A stretch of 64,000 nt of DNA from assembly GCF_018256155.1 (NCBI RefSeq), contig NZ_JAERLY010000003.1, forward strand, positions 219,444-283,443. The letters run 5' to 3'. Position numbers and translations under genes: made by a program. This document shows positions 35,378-44,456 of the stretch, one piece after another (positions within the stretch are counted from its first letter, which is position 1; each line of letters begins with the position of its first letter). The notes beneath the pieces were generated by a model. It saw nothing but the letters and a program-made list of their open reading frames with translations. It ran no database searches and had not been told where the DNA came from. The DNA is from Gluconobacter sp. Dm-62. GTDB lineage: Bacteria; Pseudomonadota; Alphaproteobacteria; Acetobacterales; Acetobacteraceae.

Positions 35378-38300
35378 ATGTCATTGTCCCGCTTCTTTAT
35401 TGACCGGCCCATCTTTGCATGGGTTATCGGTCTGATCGTTATGCTCGTCGGTGCTGTTGCGATTACGCGCATGCCGATCGCGCAGTATCCGAACATCGCG
35501 CCGCCCCAGATCGCCATTTCGGTCATGTATCCGGGTGCGTCTGCCGAGACGGTGAACAACACGGTTGTTCGGCCGATCCTTCAGCAGATGTATGGTCTGG
35601 ATCATCTCGAATATCTGTCAGCCTCGTCCTATGCGAGCGGACAGATGGAGATCGACCTGACGTTCGAGCAGGGCACAAACCCTGACATCGCGCAGGTTCA
35701 GGTTCAGAACAAGCTCCAGCTGGCGCAGCCGCGTCTGCCGACGGAAGTGACGGCTCAGGGTCTGAGCATCACGAAGGCCACCAAGAACTTCATGATGGTT
35801 CTGGCCTTCATTTCCGAAGACGGCAGCATGTCCGGTCAGGACATTGCGGATTACGTGGCATCCAACATTTCCGATCCGCTGTCGCGTGTGTCGGGTGTGG
35901 GCGATCACACGCTGTTCGGCTCCGAATATGCGATGCGCGTCTGGCTGGATCCGTCGAAGCTGTACAATTTCGGCCTGACGGTCGGGGATGTGCAGGCGGC
36001 GATTTCCGCACAGAATATTCAGGTCTCGTCTGGTGAACTCGGCGGTCTGCCGGCCAAGAAGGGCATTGGTTTCGATGCCACGATCATTGGTCCGACGCGT
36101 CTGAGCACACCGGACCAGTTCAAGGAAATTCTGCTGAAAGTGCAGCAGGATGGCAGCCAGGTGCGTCTGAAGGACGTGGCACGGGTTGAACTTGGCGCGC
36201 AGAGCTATGCGCTGGGATCGTCCTATAACAACCACCCTGCCGCCGCGATGGCGCTCAAGCTGGCGCCCGGTGCGAACCAGTTGACGACCGAAGCTGCGGT
36301 CCGCACACGTCTGAACGAACTGAGCCGGTATTTCCCGCAGGGCTTGAAGCTCGTCTATCCGCTGGACACCGAGCCGTTCATTACGCTTTCCATCCATGAA
36401 GTGGTTGAAACGCTGATCGAGGCCATTGTCCTCGTGTTCATCGTGATGCTGATCTTCCTGCAGAACTTCCGCGCAACGCTGATCCCGACGATTGCGGTGC
36501 CGGTGGTGCTGCTGGGAACGTTCGGGCTGATGTCCCTTCTGGGCTACAGCATCAACACGCTGACTATGCTGGCCATGGTTCTGGCCGTCGGTCTGCTGGT
36601 CGATGACGCAATTGTCGTGGTTGAGAACGTCGAACGTGTGATGACGGACAAGGGGCTGTCACCGAAGGAAGCGGCCCGCGTCTCCATGGACGAGATTTCG
36701 GGTGCGCTTGTGGGCATCGTGCTGGTGCTGACGGCTGTGTTCCTGCCGATGGCAGCGTTCGGCGGCTCGACGGGCGTGATTTACCGCCAGTTCTCCATCA
36801 CGATCGTTGCGGCCATGTGGCTGTCGGTTCTGGTGGCGATGGTCATGACGCCTGCACTTTGCGCCTCCATGCTCAAGCCGACGCATAAGGGCCATGAGCG
36901 TGGTCCTGCCGCCTGGTTCAACCGGACGTTTGATCGCCTGACGAACGGCTATATCGGCGGTGTAAAGTGGCTGATCCGCGTTCCGGTCATCAGCATGATC
37001 GGATTTGTCCTGCTGACGGCGCTGGTCGGGTTCCTGTTCATGCGGGTGCCTGGCGGGTTCCTGCCGGACGAGGATCAGGGGATCATCTTCGGTCAGGTCA
37101 CGATGCGCAACGGTGCAACCGAAGCGCAGACGGCGGCCGTCAACCGCAAGATTACCGACTACGTTCTCAAGACCTATGGCCAGTATGTTGAATCCGTCTT
37201 CACCATGACGGGCTTCAGCTTCGCGGGTCAGGGACAGAGTGCGGGTGCGTTCTTCATCCGTATGAAGCCGTGGGATCAGCGTCCGGGCTCGAAACATACG
37301 ACCATGACGGTGTCGCGCGAAATCATGATGCATTTCTGGATGGATCCGGAAGCACAGATCTTCGCCGTTAATCCGCCGGCCGTGATGGAACTGGGCAATG
37401 CGACCGGCTTCGATCTGGAACTGGAAGACACCGGACATCTGGGTCATGACGCCCTGCTGGCCGCGCGAAACCAGATCCTGCGTGAAGCGGCTCAGAATCC
37501 GGTTCTGATGGCCGTGCGACCGCTGGGCATGGAAGACGCGCCGCAGTTCAGTCTCGACATCAACCGTGAGCGCGCCAATGCGCTGGGGCTGACCAATACG
37601 GACATCAACACGACGCTCGAAGGCGCTCTGGGCTCCATCTATGTCAACCAGTTCATGCGCAATGACCGCGTCAAGCAGGTCTATATCCAGGGCGAGCCCT
37701 GGGCGCGTATGACGCCGGAGGATCTGAACCGCTGGTATGTCCGCAATGCGATCGGGACGATGGTGCCGTTCAATGCCTTCGCAACGGGGCACTGGGTCAA
37801 TGGTCCGCAGAAGGTCGAGGACTATAACGGTCTGAACTCCTACGAAATTCAGGGTCAGCCGGCTGTGGGCGCAAGCTCGGGGCAGGCCATGGCGGAAATG
37901 GAGAAGCTTCTGGCCAAGTTGCCGCGCGGCATTGGTTATGAGTGGACGGGTCTGTCGTTCGAGCAGCTTGCTTCGGGTGGCTCGACCGCACCGCTTTATG
38001 GTCTGGCCGTTGTGGTCATCATGTTCTGTCTGGCCGCGCTTTATGAAAGCTGGGCCATTCCGTTCGCGGTGCTGCTGGTGCTGCCGCTGGGTGTGCTCGG
38101 TGCCATTGCCGCGACGCTGGGGCGTGGGTTGTCCAATGACGTCTACTTCCAGGTGGGTCTGCTGACGACGGTGGGGCTTTCGGTGAAGAACGCGATCCTG
38201 ATCGTGGAATTTGCCAAGGCCTTCTTTGAAAGCGGCGAAAGTCTGGAAGACTCGGTTCTGGAAGCCGGGCGTGAGCGTCTGCGTCCAATCCTCATGACCT

Positions 38301-38554
38301 CGATCGCGTTCGTCTGCGGTGTGTTTCCGCTGGCGATTGCAACGGGTGCGGGATCGGCGGCGCGTGTAGCGATCGGCACCTGCGTGGTGGGCGGAATGGT
38401 CTCCGCCACGCTGCTGGCGATCTATTTCGTGCCGGTCTTCTTCGTGGTGGTGCTGCGCCTGTTCCGTGTCACGCGTGCCCGTGACCGCAAGGACCCGTAC
38501 GCCCATCTGGACAACAAGGCGGCGCCTGTCGCCGAAGGGGAGCACGGCGCATGA
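35378..38554 (+). CDS. RND multidrug efflux permease (AcrB/MexB, HAE1 family)
   Basis: The proton-driven inner-membrane pump, 1058 residues, the normal HAE1 size. It starts MSLSRFFIDRPIFAWVIGLIVMLVGAVAI, the first of 12 membrane helices. Two large periplasmic loops lie between helices 1-2 and 7-8. The proton-relay Asp pair is in VLAVGLLVDDAIVVVENVERVM (helix 4), and the helix 10 Lys is in GLSVKNAILIVEFAKAF. QMYGLDHLEYLSASSYASG and RVPGGFLPDEDQG are also typical. Substrates such as drugs, dyes, bile salts or solvents cannot be deduced. The stop overlaps the start of the channel gene (ATGA). Confidence 0.97.
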   Translation: MSLSRFFIDRPIFAWVIGLIVMLVGAVAITRMPIAQYPNIAPPQIAISVMYPGASAETVNNTVVRPILQQMYGLDHLEYLSASSYASGQMEIDLTFEQGTNPDIAQVQVQNKLQLAQPRLPTEVTAQGLSITKATKNFMMVLAFISEDGSMSGQDIADYVASNISDPLSRVSGVGDHTLFGSEYAMRVWLDPSKLYNFGLTVGDVQAAISAQNIQVSSGELGGLPAKKGIGFDATIIGPTRLSTPDQFKEILLKVQQDGSQVRLKDVARVELGAQSYALGSSYNNHPAAAMALKLAPGANQLTTEAAVRTRLNELSRYFPQGLKLVYPLDTEPFITLSIHEVVETLIEAIVLVFIVMLIFLQNFRATLIPTIAVPVVLLGTFGLMSLLGYSINTLTMLAMVLAVGLLVDDAIVVVENVERVMTDKGLSPKEAARVSMDEISGALVGIVLVLTAVFLPMAAFGGSTGVIYRQFSITIVAAMWLSVLVAMVMTPALCASMLKPTHKGHERGPAAWFNRTFDRLTNGYIGGVKWLIRVPVISMIGFVLLTALVGFLFMRVPGGFLPDEDQGIIFGQVTMRNGATEAQTAAVNRKITDYVLKTYGQYVESVFTMTGFSFAGQGQSAGAFFIRMKPWDQRPGSKHTTMTVSREIMMHFWMDPEAQIFAVNPPAVMELGNATGFDLELEDTGHLGHDALLAARNQILREAAQNPVLMAVRPLGMEDAPQFSLDINRERANALGLTNTDINTTLEGALGSIYVNQFMRNDRVKQVYIQGEPWARMTPEDLNRWYVRNAIGTMVPFNAFATGHWVNGPQKVEDYNGLNSYEIQGQPAVGASSGQAMAEMEKLLAKLPRGIGYEWTGLSFEQLASGGSTAPLYGLAVVVIMFCLAALYESWAIPFAVLLVLPLGVLGAIAATLGRGLSNDVYFQVGLLTTVGLSVKNAILIVEFAKAFFESGESLEDSVLEAGRERLRPILMTSIAFVCGVFPLAIATGAGSAARVAIGTCVVGGMVSATLLAIYFVPVFFVVVLRLFRVTRARDRKDPYAHLDNKAAPVAEGEHGA

Positions 38555-40017
38555 AGGCCCGTCTCGGACTCACTCTGGGTTTTCCCGGACTGCTGCTGGT
38601 GTCGGGGTGCAATATGGCCCCGACCTATCATCAGCCGACCCAGGCCACACAGAACAGCTATCCTGCCGATACGGGCGCGAAGAACGTGGCGTCCGCGGCC
38701 AAGGTGGCCGATCTGGGCTGGGAGGATTTCTATACCGATCCGCGTCTGAAGGCGCTGGTACAGCTTGCCCTGCGCAACAACCGTGACCTCGCAGCGCAGG
38801 CTGCGGCCGTGACGGTGTCGCGCGGGCAGTATGAAATCCAGAACGCGTCCCTGTTCCCGATCATTTCGAGCGGCGGCCAGGGCATGTTCCTCGGCCCGTC
38901 TGACACGGCGGGTTTCTCGTTTGCACCAGGGCTGGGCACGAATATTTCGACACTGCGTCTGTATCAGACGTCGATCGGTTTTTCGTCCTACGAAGTCGAT
39001 CTGTGGGGGCGTATCCGGAACCTGACGCAGCAGCAGAAAGAAACCGTCCTCAACAGTGTTGAGAATACGCGCAATGTTCTGCTCACAACGGTTTCGCAGA
39101 TCGGCACGACCTACATCCAGTGGCTCGCGGACCGTGAAGAACTTCGGGTGACGCGTGACACGCTGAAATCCGAAAACGACACGCTGCGCCTGACCCAGCT
39201 TGCGTATGACAACGGCGAAACGGATGCGCTGACGCTGGCGCAGGTCAAGACGCAGGTCGAGCAGGCTTCCGCTTACGAAGCGCAGTATCTGCGCGCAGTC
39301 GCGGATGACGAGCATGGGTTGCAGCTTCTGGTCGGCACGCCACTGCCTGCAACGCTGCCCGATCCAGCCCCGTTCGGCGCGCAGACCATGATCAGCGATC
39401 TGCCTGAGGGCCTGCCGTCCGATCTTCTGGCGCAGCGTCCCGACATCCGGGCCGCCGAGCATACGCTGATCGGTGCGAATGCGAATGTCGGCGCGGCGCG
39501 TGCGGCGTTCTTCCCGAAAGTCACGCTGACGGCGTCAGAAGGCACGAGCTCGCTCCAGTTCCGCAAGCTCTTCACGCCGGGAGCCGAAACCTGGACGGTC
39601 TCGCCGTCGATCAGCCTGCCGATTTTCACCTGGGGCCAGAGCGAGGGTAACCTCCTGATGGCGAAGGGGCAGAAACTCCAATACGCCGCGCAGTACGAAA
39701 AAGCCGTGCAGACGGCGTTCCGCGAGGTGTCCGACGCCCTGACGGCGCGGGAGACCTATACAGCACAGGACCGCCATATGGTGGCGCTGGTCGAGCAGTC
39801 CCAGAAGGCGTTCGATCTGGCCAACATGCGGTATCGGGCTGGAATCGACAGCTATCTGACGACCCTGACACAGCAGCGCACGCTGTTTCAGGCGCAGCAG
39901 AACGCCATCACGGTCAAGGCAGCGCGGTTCCAGAATCTTGTGACATTGTATCGCGCGCTCGGTGGTGGGTGGAGCCAGAAGACGGTTTCGCCTAAGGTGC
40001 CCCCACAAACGCACTGA
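38551..40017 (+). CDS. Outer-membrane efflux lipoprotein (OprM/NodT family)
   Basis: The trimeric outer-membrane channel of the pump, 488 residues. The signal peptide and lipobox are LLLVSGCNMAPTY (Cys near 20). Two OEP repeats follow: WEDFYTDPRLKALVQLALRNNRDLAAQAAAVTVSRGQY, then FSSYEVDLWGRIRNL. Later come LAYDNGETDALTLAQVKTQVEQA and PSDLLAQRPDIRAAEHTLIGANANVGAARAAFFPKVTLTAS, the NodT-family signature. It ends with VTLYRALGGGWSQKT. It overlaps the pump gene by 4 bases and completes a standard tripartite operon. Confidence 0.96.
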   Translation: MKARLGLTLGFPGLLLVSGCNMAPTYHQPTQATQNSYPADTGAKNVASAAKVADLGWEDFYTDPRLKALVQLALRNNRDLAAQAAAVTVSRGQYEIQNASLFPIISSGGQGMFLGPSDTAGFSFAPGLGTNISTLRLYQTSIGFSSYEVDLWGRIRNLTQQQKETVLNSVENTRNVLLTTVSQIGTTYIQWLADREELRVTRDTLKSENDTLRLTQLAYDNGETDALTLAQVKTQVEQASAYEAQYLRAVADDEHGLQLLVGTPLPATLPDPAPFGAQTMISDLPEGLPSDLLAQRPDIRAAEHTLIGANANVGAARAAFFPKVTLTASEGTSSLQFRKLFTPGAETWTVSPSISLPIFTWGQSEGNLLMAKGQKLQYAAQYEKAVQTAFREVSDALTARETYTAQDRHMVALVEQSQKAFDLANMRYRAGIDSYLTTLTQQRTLFQAQQNAITVKAARFQNLVTLYRALGGGWSQKTVSPKVPPQTH

Positions 40018-40029
40018 CCGGAGAGCATC

Positions 40030-40383
40030 ATGCGCAGGTTGATTGTCCCAGTACTGGCCGTCCTTGCCGTTTCAGGCGCGGTCCTCGGCACGGCTGTGGC
40101 GCAGGATGCGGGCGACGAAGGCGGCCCGAAAAAGCCCAGTATGCATGACCTGTATCACAACTCGTCGCTACCCAAGAGCCATGCCGATTTCAGCCGTTAC
40201 CGGTATCGGCCGCCAGGGGACAAGGTGATTGAGCAGCCGGATGCGTTCCGGCTGCTGTTCCAGACCAGGGACGGCCAGCCGGACGGCTATGCCGAGCGGC
40301 GCGGAACGTCGGTCTTCTATTATGACCGCTATGGCAAGCTGCGCCAGATCCAGCCTCTGCCGGAAGACGCCAGCGTCAACTGA
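40030..40383 (+). CDS. Small periplasmic protein downstream of the RND operon (117 aa)
   Basis: No family recognised. A clear signal peptide (RRLIVPVLAVLAVSGAVLGTAVAQ, cut near AVA-QDA) puts it in the periplasm. The mature part is charged and Tyr-rich (HADFSRYRYRPPGDKVIE, RRGTSVFYYDRYGKLRQIQP), with no cysteine. The ATG at 40030 follows GGAGAGC and lies 12 bases after the channel stop, so it is the last gene of the operon. A strong terminator follows directly. An accessory role for the pump or envelope is possible. Confidence 0.75.
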   Translation: MRRLIVPVLAVLAVSGAVLGTAVAQDAGDEGGPKKPSMHDLYHNSSLPKSHADFSRYRYRPPGDKVIEQPDAFRLLFQTRDGQPDGYAERRGTSVFYYDRYGKLRQIQPLPEDASVN

Positions 40384-40404
40384 TCTTTGTTGCTCGAAAA
40401 AGAC

Positions 40405-40438
40405 AAAACCCGCCCGGATTAATCCGGGCGGGTTTTTT
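40405..40438 (+). terminator. Strong terminator of the RND operon
   Basis: AAAACCCGCCCGGATT (40405-40420) and AATCCGGGCGGGTTTT (40421-40436) form a 32-base perfect palindrome that folds with a small AT loop and ends in T6. Confidence 0.93.
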
Positions 40439-40440
40439 GT

Positions 40441-40861
40441 ATGGGTCGGGATTAACTGTTTTTGCGGGCCAATCAGGATTACTATTCTGCTTCGATGACG
40501 TTCTGAAAATGAAATATATTTTGGGAATAGAAATACTGAAAAGAGTTAAAGGCACGAATACTACATAAAATTTTCGGATATATCATTTAATATTGGATTA
40601 ATATTTAATAAAATTCCAAATAAGGAATTTTGTTTCTTCGGGTATTGGTATTTTTGTTGCTGATTGGATATCAAATTTTATTTTTCAGCACTCGATTTTG
40701 GTGAAGGTAGAGTATTATTTGAGGCAGGCATCTGAATTTTTGAGAAGGTGTCGATATGTAACCTCTTATGTCTCACAGTTATGGAGCGTGAGAAAAAATA
40801 ATATGTTAATCTAAAGTTAATTCATAATTGACTATATAACGATCTAAGCATAGAACAAAAA
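40441..40861. other. AT-rich gene-free stretch
   Basis: By hand count, 40501-40860 has about 101 G+C in 360 bases (28%); one line (40561-40620) has about 17%. The flanking genes are near 60%. I see no open reading frame with coding character. It probably contains the promoter of the Hint-domain gene, and it looks like recently acquired or nucleoid-protein-bound DNA. Confidence 0.7.
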
Positions 40862-40900
40862 ACTCACTCCATATCTATGGAGTGAGTATTGGTTTTATCG
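40862..40900 (+). promoter_or_regulatory. Perfect 12-bp hairpin in the leader of the Hint gene
   Basis: ACTCACTCCATA (40862-40873) pairs with TATGGAGTGAGT (40876-40887) around TC, followed by ATTGGTTTT. It looks like a terminator but lies only about 65 bases before the proposed GTG start at 40955, so attenuation or an operator is possible. Confidence 0.55.
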
Positions 40901-40954
40901 GAACGATTCAGGCGTAATGTCTGCATAGATTCCGTAATTGAAGGGAATACTGCA

Positions 40955-42661
40955 GTGTCGTCTCTGACTTCCAGTTCGTTGACTTGGGAACAGGTTATCG
41001 AAAATGGTGATGAATCCCACAGCACAGTTACGCTTGATTCAAGTAACAACGCGATTTCGGTAAGCGGAACTGTTCAGGGGCAATGGGGAAGTTCCGATAA
41101 TTCCATTAGCGGACTGACCATTACAGGCAGCAATGCCGTGAGCCTTGCTGGCTCCGGAAGTCTGACGGTAACCGGCGCAGTGACATTCAATGCCGCAACG
41201 ACCATCAGCGGCATGACGATCAATGCAAATTCCAGTGTCACTGGCGGCACCGTCACTATCGCGGATGGCGGCACACTGATTGCCCAGAGCGTAAGCTCCA
41301 CCATCAATTTTGGCAGTACGTCCCCGACCGTTACCAATACGGTCCAGTTGAACACGAGCAGCGCCTCGCTGACGACTATTACCAATCTGGCTCCTGGCGA
41401 TGTCATCGAGTTTGTTGGAAATACCTGGGATAAAACTTTCACCTGGGTTGAGAACAGCGACGGCACTTACAAGGTGGAAGGCAGCACAGGCGATACGCTG
41501 ATCTCCTCTGTAAGCTTCGCAAAGAAGGCAGATGGTTCCTCCTATACGCCGGCGGATTTCACATCGTCTCAGACCACAGTGAACTATAATGGCAGCTCAA
41601 GCGCTCTGACCCTGAGCTGTTTCCTGCCGGGCACCCTGATCCGGACCCCGTCCGGTGACTGTGCTGTCGAAGATCTGGAAATCGGTGACGAGGTTGTCGC
41701 TTATCAGGACGGCGTCGAGGAAATCCGCGCCATCACCTGGGCTGGCAGAAAATCCATCACTGTTCTGCAGAACATTTACGATGATGAAGCAGGCTATCTG
41801 GTCCGAATCCTGAAGAATGCCATCAGCGAGAATGTTCCGTTCAAGGATCTGCTCGTAACCCCCGAGCACTGTCTGTTCCTTGACGGAAAATTTGTGCCTG
41901 CCCGTATGCTGGTCAATGGACGCTCAATTTTCTACGACCGTTCGATCACCACTTACGAATATTACCACATCGAGACCTTTCCTCACTCAGTCATCATGGC
42001 CGATGGCATGCTGACTGAGAGCTATCTGGATACGGGTAATAGCCAGACATTCCAGCAGGACGGAAAGGTGGTCCGTATTGGCTGCCGTTACGTCCGGACC
42101 TGGGAACAGGATGTTGCAGCGCCTCTGTCTGTCGCTTCCGAAACCGTTGCACCGATGTTCCAGCGTCTGCTGAGCCGTGCAGAAGTTCTTGACCTGCCTG
42201 TCATGACGCCTCTGTGCCCGACCACGCATGATGCGGATCTGCATCTGGTCTCTGCTGACGGTCAGATCATTCGCAAACTCCGGGAGACCGAGGGACACAC
42301 GATGTTCATGATCCCGCCCGGGATTGAGACGGTCTATGTGATGTCCAACACGTTCCGCCCATGTGATGAAGCCGGATCTTGTGTTGATGACCGTCGCCAT
42401 CTCGGTGTTCTCGTTCAGGAACTCAGGTTCTTTGACGCAGGCAAGACGCAGTCCATCGACGGCTTTCTGACGCAGCATGGTCTTGAAGGATGGGCAGAGC
42501 CCGAAGCATCTCCGGTCTGCCGCTGGACAACAGGGCGGGCCCGTCTCGACCTTGGAGCGCGTTATCCGGATGAATTCGGAATGCTGGCTGTCCAGTCCAA
42601 AGCTGCCAGTGCCTATCCTGTGGCTGCAACACAGGCAGAAACCATCCGCCACGTCGGCTGA
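40955..42661 (+). CDS. Hint-domain (Hedgehog/intein-like) surface or secreted protein
   Basis: A 568-residue protein with three regions. Residues about 1-215 are Ser/Thr/Gly-rich, beta-helix-like repeats (GSLTVTGAVTFNAATTISGMTINANSSVTGGTVTIADGG), as in adhesins. A Hint_2 module begins at about residue 222 with the catalytic Cys in LSCFLPGTLIRTPSGDCAVEDLEIGD. It includes LLVTPEHCLFLDGKFVPARMLVNGRSI (His of the TPEH block) and YYHIETFPHSVIMADGMLTESYLDTGN. The last 180 residues are unassigned. I chose GTG 40955 because AAGGG lies about 9 bases upstream; the frame stays open back to a TTG at 40889. There is no Sec signal, so type I secretion is plausible. It may self-cleave at the Cys. Confidence 0.82.
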   Translation: MSSLTSSSLTWEQVIENGDESHSTVTLDSSNNAISVSGTVQGQWGSSDNSISGLTITGSNAVSLAGSGSLTVTGAVTFNAATTISGMTINANSSVTGGTVTIADGGTLIAQSVSSTINFGSTSPTVTNTVQLNTSSASLTTITNLAPGDVIEFVGNTWDKTFTWVENSDGTYKVEGSTGDTLISSVSFAKKADGSSYTPADFTSSQTTVNYNGSSSALTLSCFLPGTLIRTPSGDCAVEDLEIGDEVVAYQDGVEEIRAITWAGRKSITVLQNIYDDEAGYLVRILKNAISENVPFKDLLVTPEHCLFLDGKFVPARMLVNGRSIFYDRSITTYEYYHIETFPHSVIMADGMLTESYLDTGNSQTFQQDGKVVRIGCRYVRTWEQDVAAPLSVASETVAPMFQRLLSRAEVLDLPVMTPLCPTTHDADLHLVSADGQIIRKLRETEGHTMFMIPPGIETVYVMSNTFRPCDEAGSCVDDRRHLGVLVQELRFFDAGKTQSIDGFLTQHGLEGWAEPEASPVCRWTTGRARLDLGARYPDEFGMLAVQSKAASAYPVAATQAETIRHVG

Positions 42662-42671
42662 GTTCTGTCAT

Positions 42672-42698
42672 CCCCGTTCCGGTTATTCCGGAACGGGG
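42672..42698. terminator. Perfect 11-bp hairpin after the Hint gene
   Basis: CCCCGTTCCGG (42672-42682) pairs with CCGGAACGGGG (42688-42698), 5-base loop. It stands between the convergent Hint gene and the pnuC-like gene. There is no T-tract on the plus strand; eight C (42703-42710) follow nearby. Confidence 0.7.
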
Positions 42699-42745
42699 TG
42701 CACCCCCCCCTTATCAAGCCCCGGGTTTCGGCCAGGGGCATGGAC

Positions 42746-43309
42746 TTAAGAACCGGTCGAAGTGTCCGGCTTCCAGAGCCGATATCCATTGGCGGCCAAC
42801 AGAACGAAGCCGGCATATAATATTGCGGTTGGATAAAGGCCGCGGCTGATGAGCAGACCGACATAGGCGCTGTCCACCACGATCCACAGAAGCCATGTCT
42901 CGCGATAGCGCATGGTATCCCAGCACTGGGCGAGGATGCTGTAAGCCGTGAGAGTGGCGTCTGTTATGGGCGTAGGGTCGTTGGTAAAGCGGGCAAGGAC
43001 GAAAGCCCAGACTGCGCTTCCCACTGCGCCACAGACGAGCCCGCTCAGAAGGCTGCGCAAAGCCGGTCTACGGACACGGATCCGACCGTCGGGCTTTTCC
43101 ATCTGGCGCCAGTGCTGCCACCCGTAGATGACGTACAGGCAGAATGCGATCTGAAGCCCGGCATCGGCGTAGAGCCGGGCTTTAAAGAAAACCCAGCAGT
43201 AAAGCGCTGCGGCGGTCAGAGAAACGGGCCAGCAGATCATGCTGCGCCGTGATGTCAGCCAGACGGAGAGCGCGCTCAGGACTGCGCCCAGGATCTCAAT
43301 CAGGGACAT
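42746..43309 (-). CDS. pnuC: PnuC-family vitamin transporter, probably for thiamine (PnuT)
   Basis: A 187-residue membrane protein with about seven helices. Family motifs: WLTSRRSMICWPVSLTAAALYCWVFFKARLYADAGLQIAFCLYVIYGWQHW and DTMRYRETWLLWIVVDSAYVGLLISRGLYPTAILYAGFVLLAANGY. PnuC proteins carry nicotinamide riboside. Members under TPP riboswitches were proposed to carry thiamine (PnuT). Here the gene is third in an operon led by a TPP riboswitch and a TonB receptor, so thiamine is the best guess. Its ATG lies 10 bases inside the end of the phosphotransferase gene, implying coupled translation. Confidence 0.88.
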   Translation of the reverse strand: MSLIEILGAVLSALSVWLTSRRSMICWPVSLTAAALYCWVFFKARLYADAGLQIAFCLYVIYGWQHWRQMEKPDGRIRVRRPALRSLLSGLVCGAVGSAVWAFVLARFTNDPTPITDATLTAYSILAQCWDTMRYRETWLLWIVVDSAYVGLLISRGLYPTAILYAGFVLLAANGYRLWKPDTSTGS

Positions 43310-44454
43310 GATGGCGCCTGAAGGATCTGTGTCAGCCAGCGCAGGAACTGTTGTCCGGCGGGCGCGGCGAACCAGTGCGCATGGCCCAGAAGATAGTCCG
43401 TATAGGCCGCTTTCATGCCAGCCCTGTCATGAACCAGAGTCTCGTAATAGGCGACTTCGGACAGGGCGTATTCCACATGTACGAGCGGCAGGAAGAGCGG
43501 CACCAGGCGGCGTTCTGCGACCGAAAGGACATATTGCGCCAGATAACCCGACAGGAAGGCTTCAAGGCGCTCATGAATGACGGGGCAGTCGTTTTCGGGG
43601 TCCAGCCACGCGATGGACGTGCGTTCGATAGCAACCGCGAGGTCATAGGCGGCGCAGGTCCGGTCCGACATGCCGAAATCGAGAATGCCACAGGCCTGCG
43701 CATCGGCTCCCGTCCCTGTCCAGAACAGGTTGGAGGGGTGCCAGTCGCCATGGCCCCAGCGGGGCTGAATGGTGTCGAGATGGGGCTTCAGCCGTTCATG
43801 AAACGGTAGCAGGGCGGCGGGGATATCCTCGCGCCAGGGGTGAAGAGTCAGGGCGTCTGCCAGTCCGGCCTGCTGCGGGATCCAACGCTCCAGCCCGGCC
43901 ATCAGGTCCGGGGATGTGATGGCTTCGAATGTGGAGAGCAGCGGGCGACATGACGGGCGGGCAGGGGCGTCGAAACTTCTGGCTGCATCATGAAGCCGTC
44001 CCAGATGCAGTCCGCCGGAAAAGGCGTGTTTGACGTTGTGAAACGGCTCCCAGGACTGCACGGTTTCGTACAAGTCGTGGCCGGGCATGATGGAAAAGAC
44101 CTCATACGCTGATCCATTCAGATCGAGTGCGGCCTGACCGGTTTTCGTGCGCCATGTCTGGCCAACCGGAACGCCCCGTTCAGCCAGATGCGTGATGAAG
44201 CGGTGTTCTTCTGCAAGGGCCGTGGCATCGCGCAGGCAATGATCGTGACGTTTGAGGAAAACCCGGCTTCCGTCTTCCAGCAAAACTACGCCTGTGGAGG
44301 AAAAAGGGCGGCGTCCGTGCCAGACCACGTGTCGGGCAGGGGCCGGGAGCGGAAAGTGGGACAGGACCTCGCAGGCTTCGGCATCCGACAGTTCTGGCCA
44401 GTCCCGCCTGTTTTCGGGACCGTTGACGCCGAACTGTCCGGAAGTCTCCGCCAT
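43300..44454 (-). CDS. APH-fold phosphotransferase, candidate thiamine or pyrimidine kinase
   Basis: A 384-residue protein of the aminoglycoside phosphotransferase/choline kinase fold. The nucleotide-binding N-lobe has RVFLKRHDH (Lys) and ALAEEHRFITHLAERGVPV. The catalytic Brenner motif is WGHGDWHPSNLFW (about residue 232), and the metal site is GILDFGMSDRTCAAYDLAVAI (about 253). The operon (TPP riboswitch, TonB receptor, PnuC-type transporter) suggests it phosphorylates thiamine or a thiamine precursor and traps it in the cell, as ThiK does. The 3-base gap after the receptor gene and overlap with the transporter gene support a shared role. Homoserine kinase ThrB-type is the main alternative by fold. 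Confidence 0.8.
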   Translation of the reverse strand: MAETSGQFGVNGPENRRDWPELSDAEACEVLSHFPLPAPARHVVWHGRRPFSSTGVVLLEDGSRVFLKRHDHCLRDATALAEEHRFITHLAERGVPVGQTWRTKTGQAALDLNGSAYEVFSIMPGHDLYETVQSWEPFHNVKHAFSGGLHLGRLHDAARSFDAPARPSCRPLLSTFEAITSPDLMAGLERWIPQQAGLADALTLHPWREDIPAALLPFHERLKPHLDTIQPRWGHGDWHPSNLFWTGTGADAQACGILDFGMSDRTCAAYDLAVAIERTSIAWLDPENDCPVIHERLEAFLSGYLAQYVLSVAERRLVPLFLPLVHVEYALSEVAYYETLVHDRAGMKAAYTDYLLGHAHWFAAPAGQQFLRWLTQILQAPSCP

Positions 44455-44456
44455 GC

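Noticed and set aside
36659..38545. Minus-strand 628-codon frame inside the RND permease
   Set aside because: Complement of highly conserved pump sequence; no motifs of its own.
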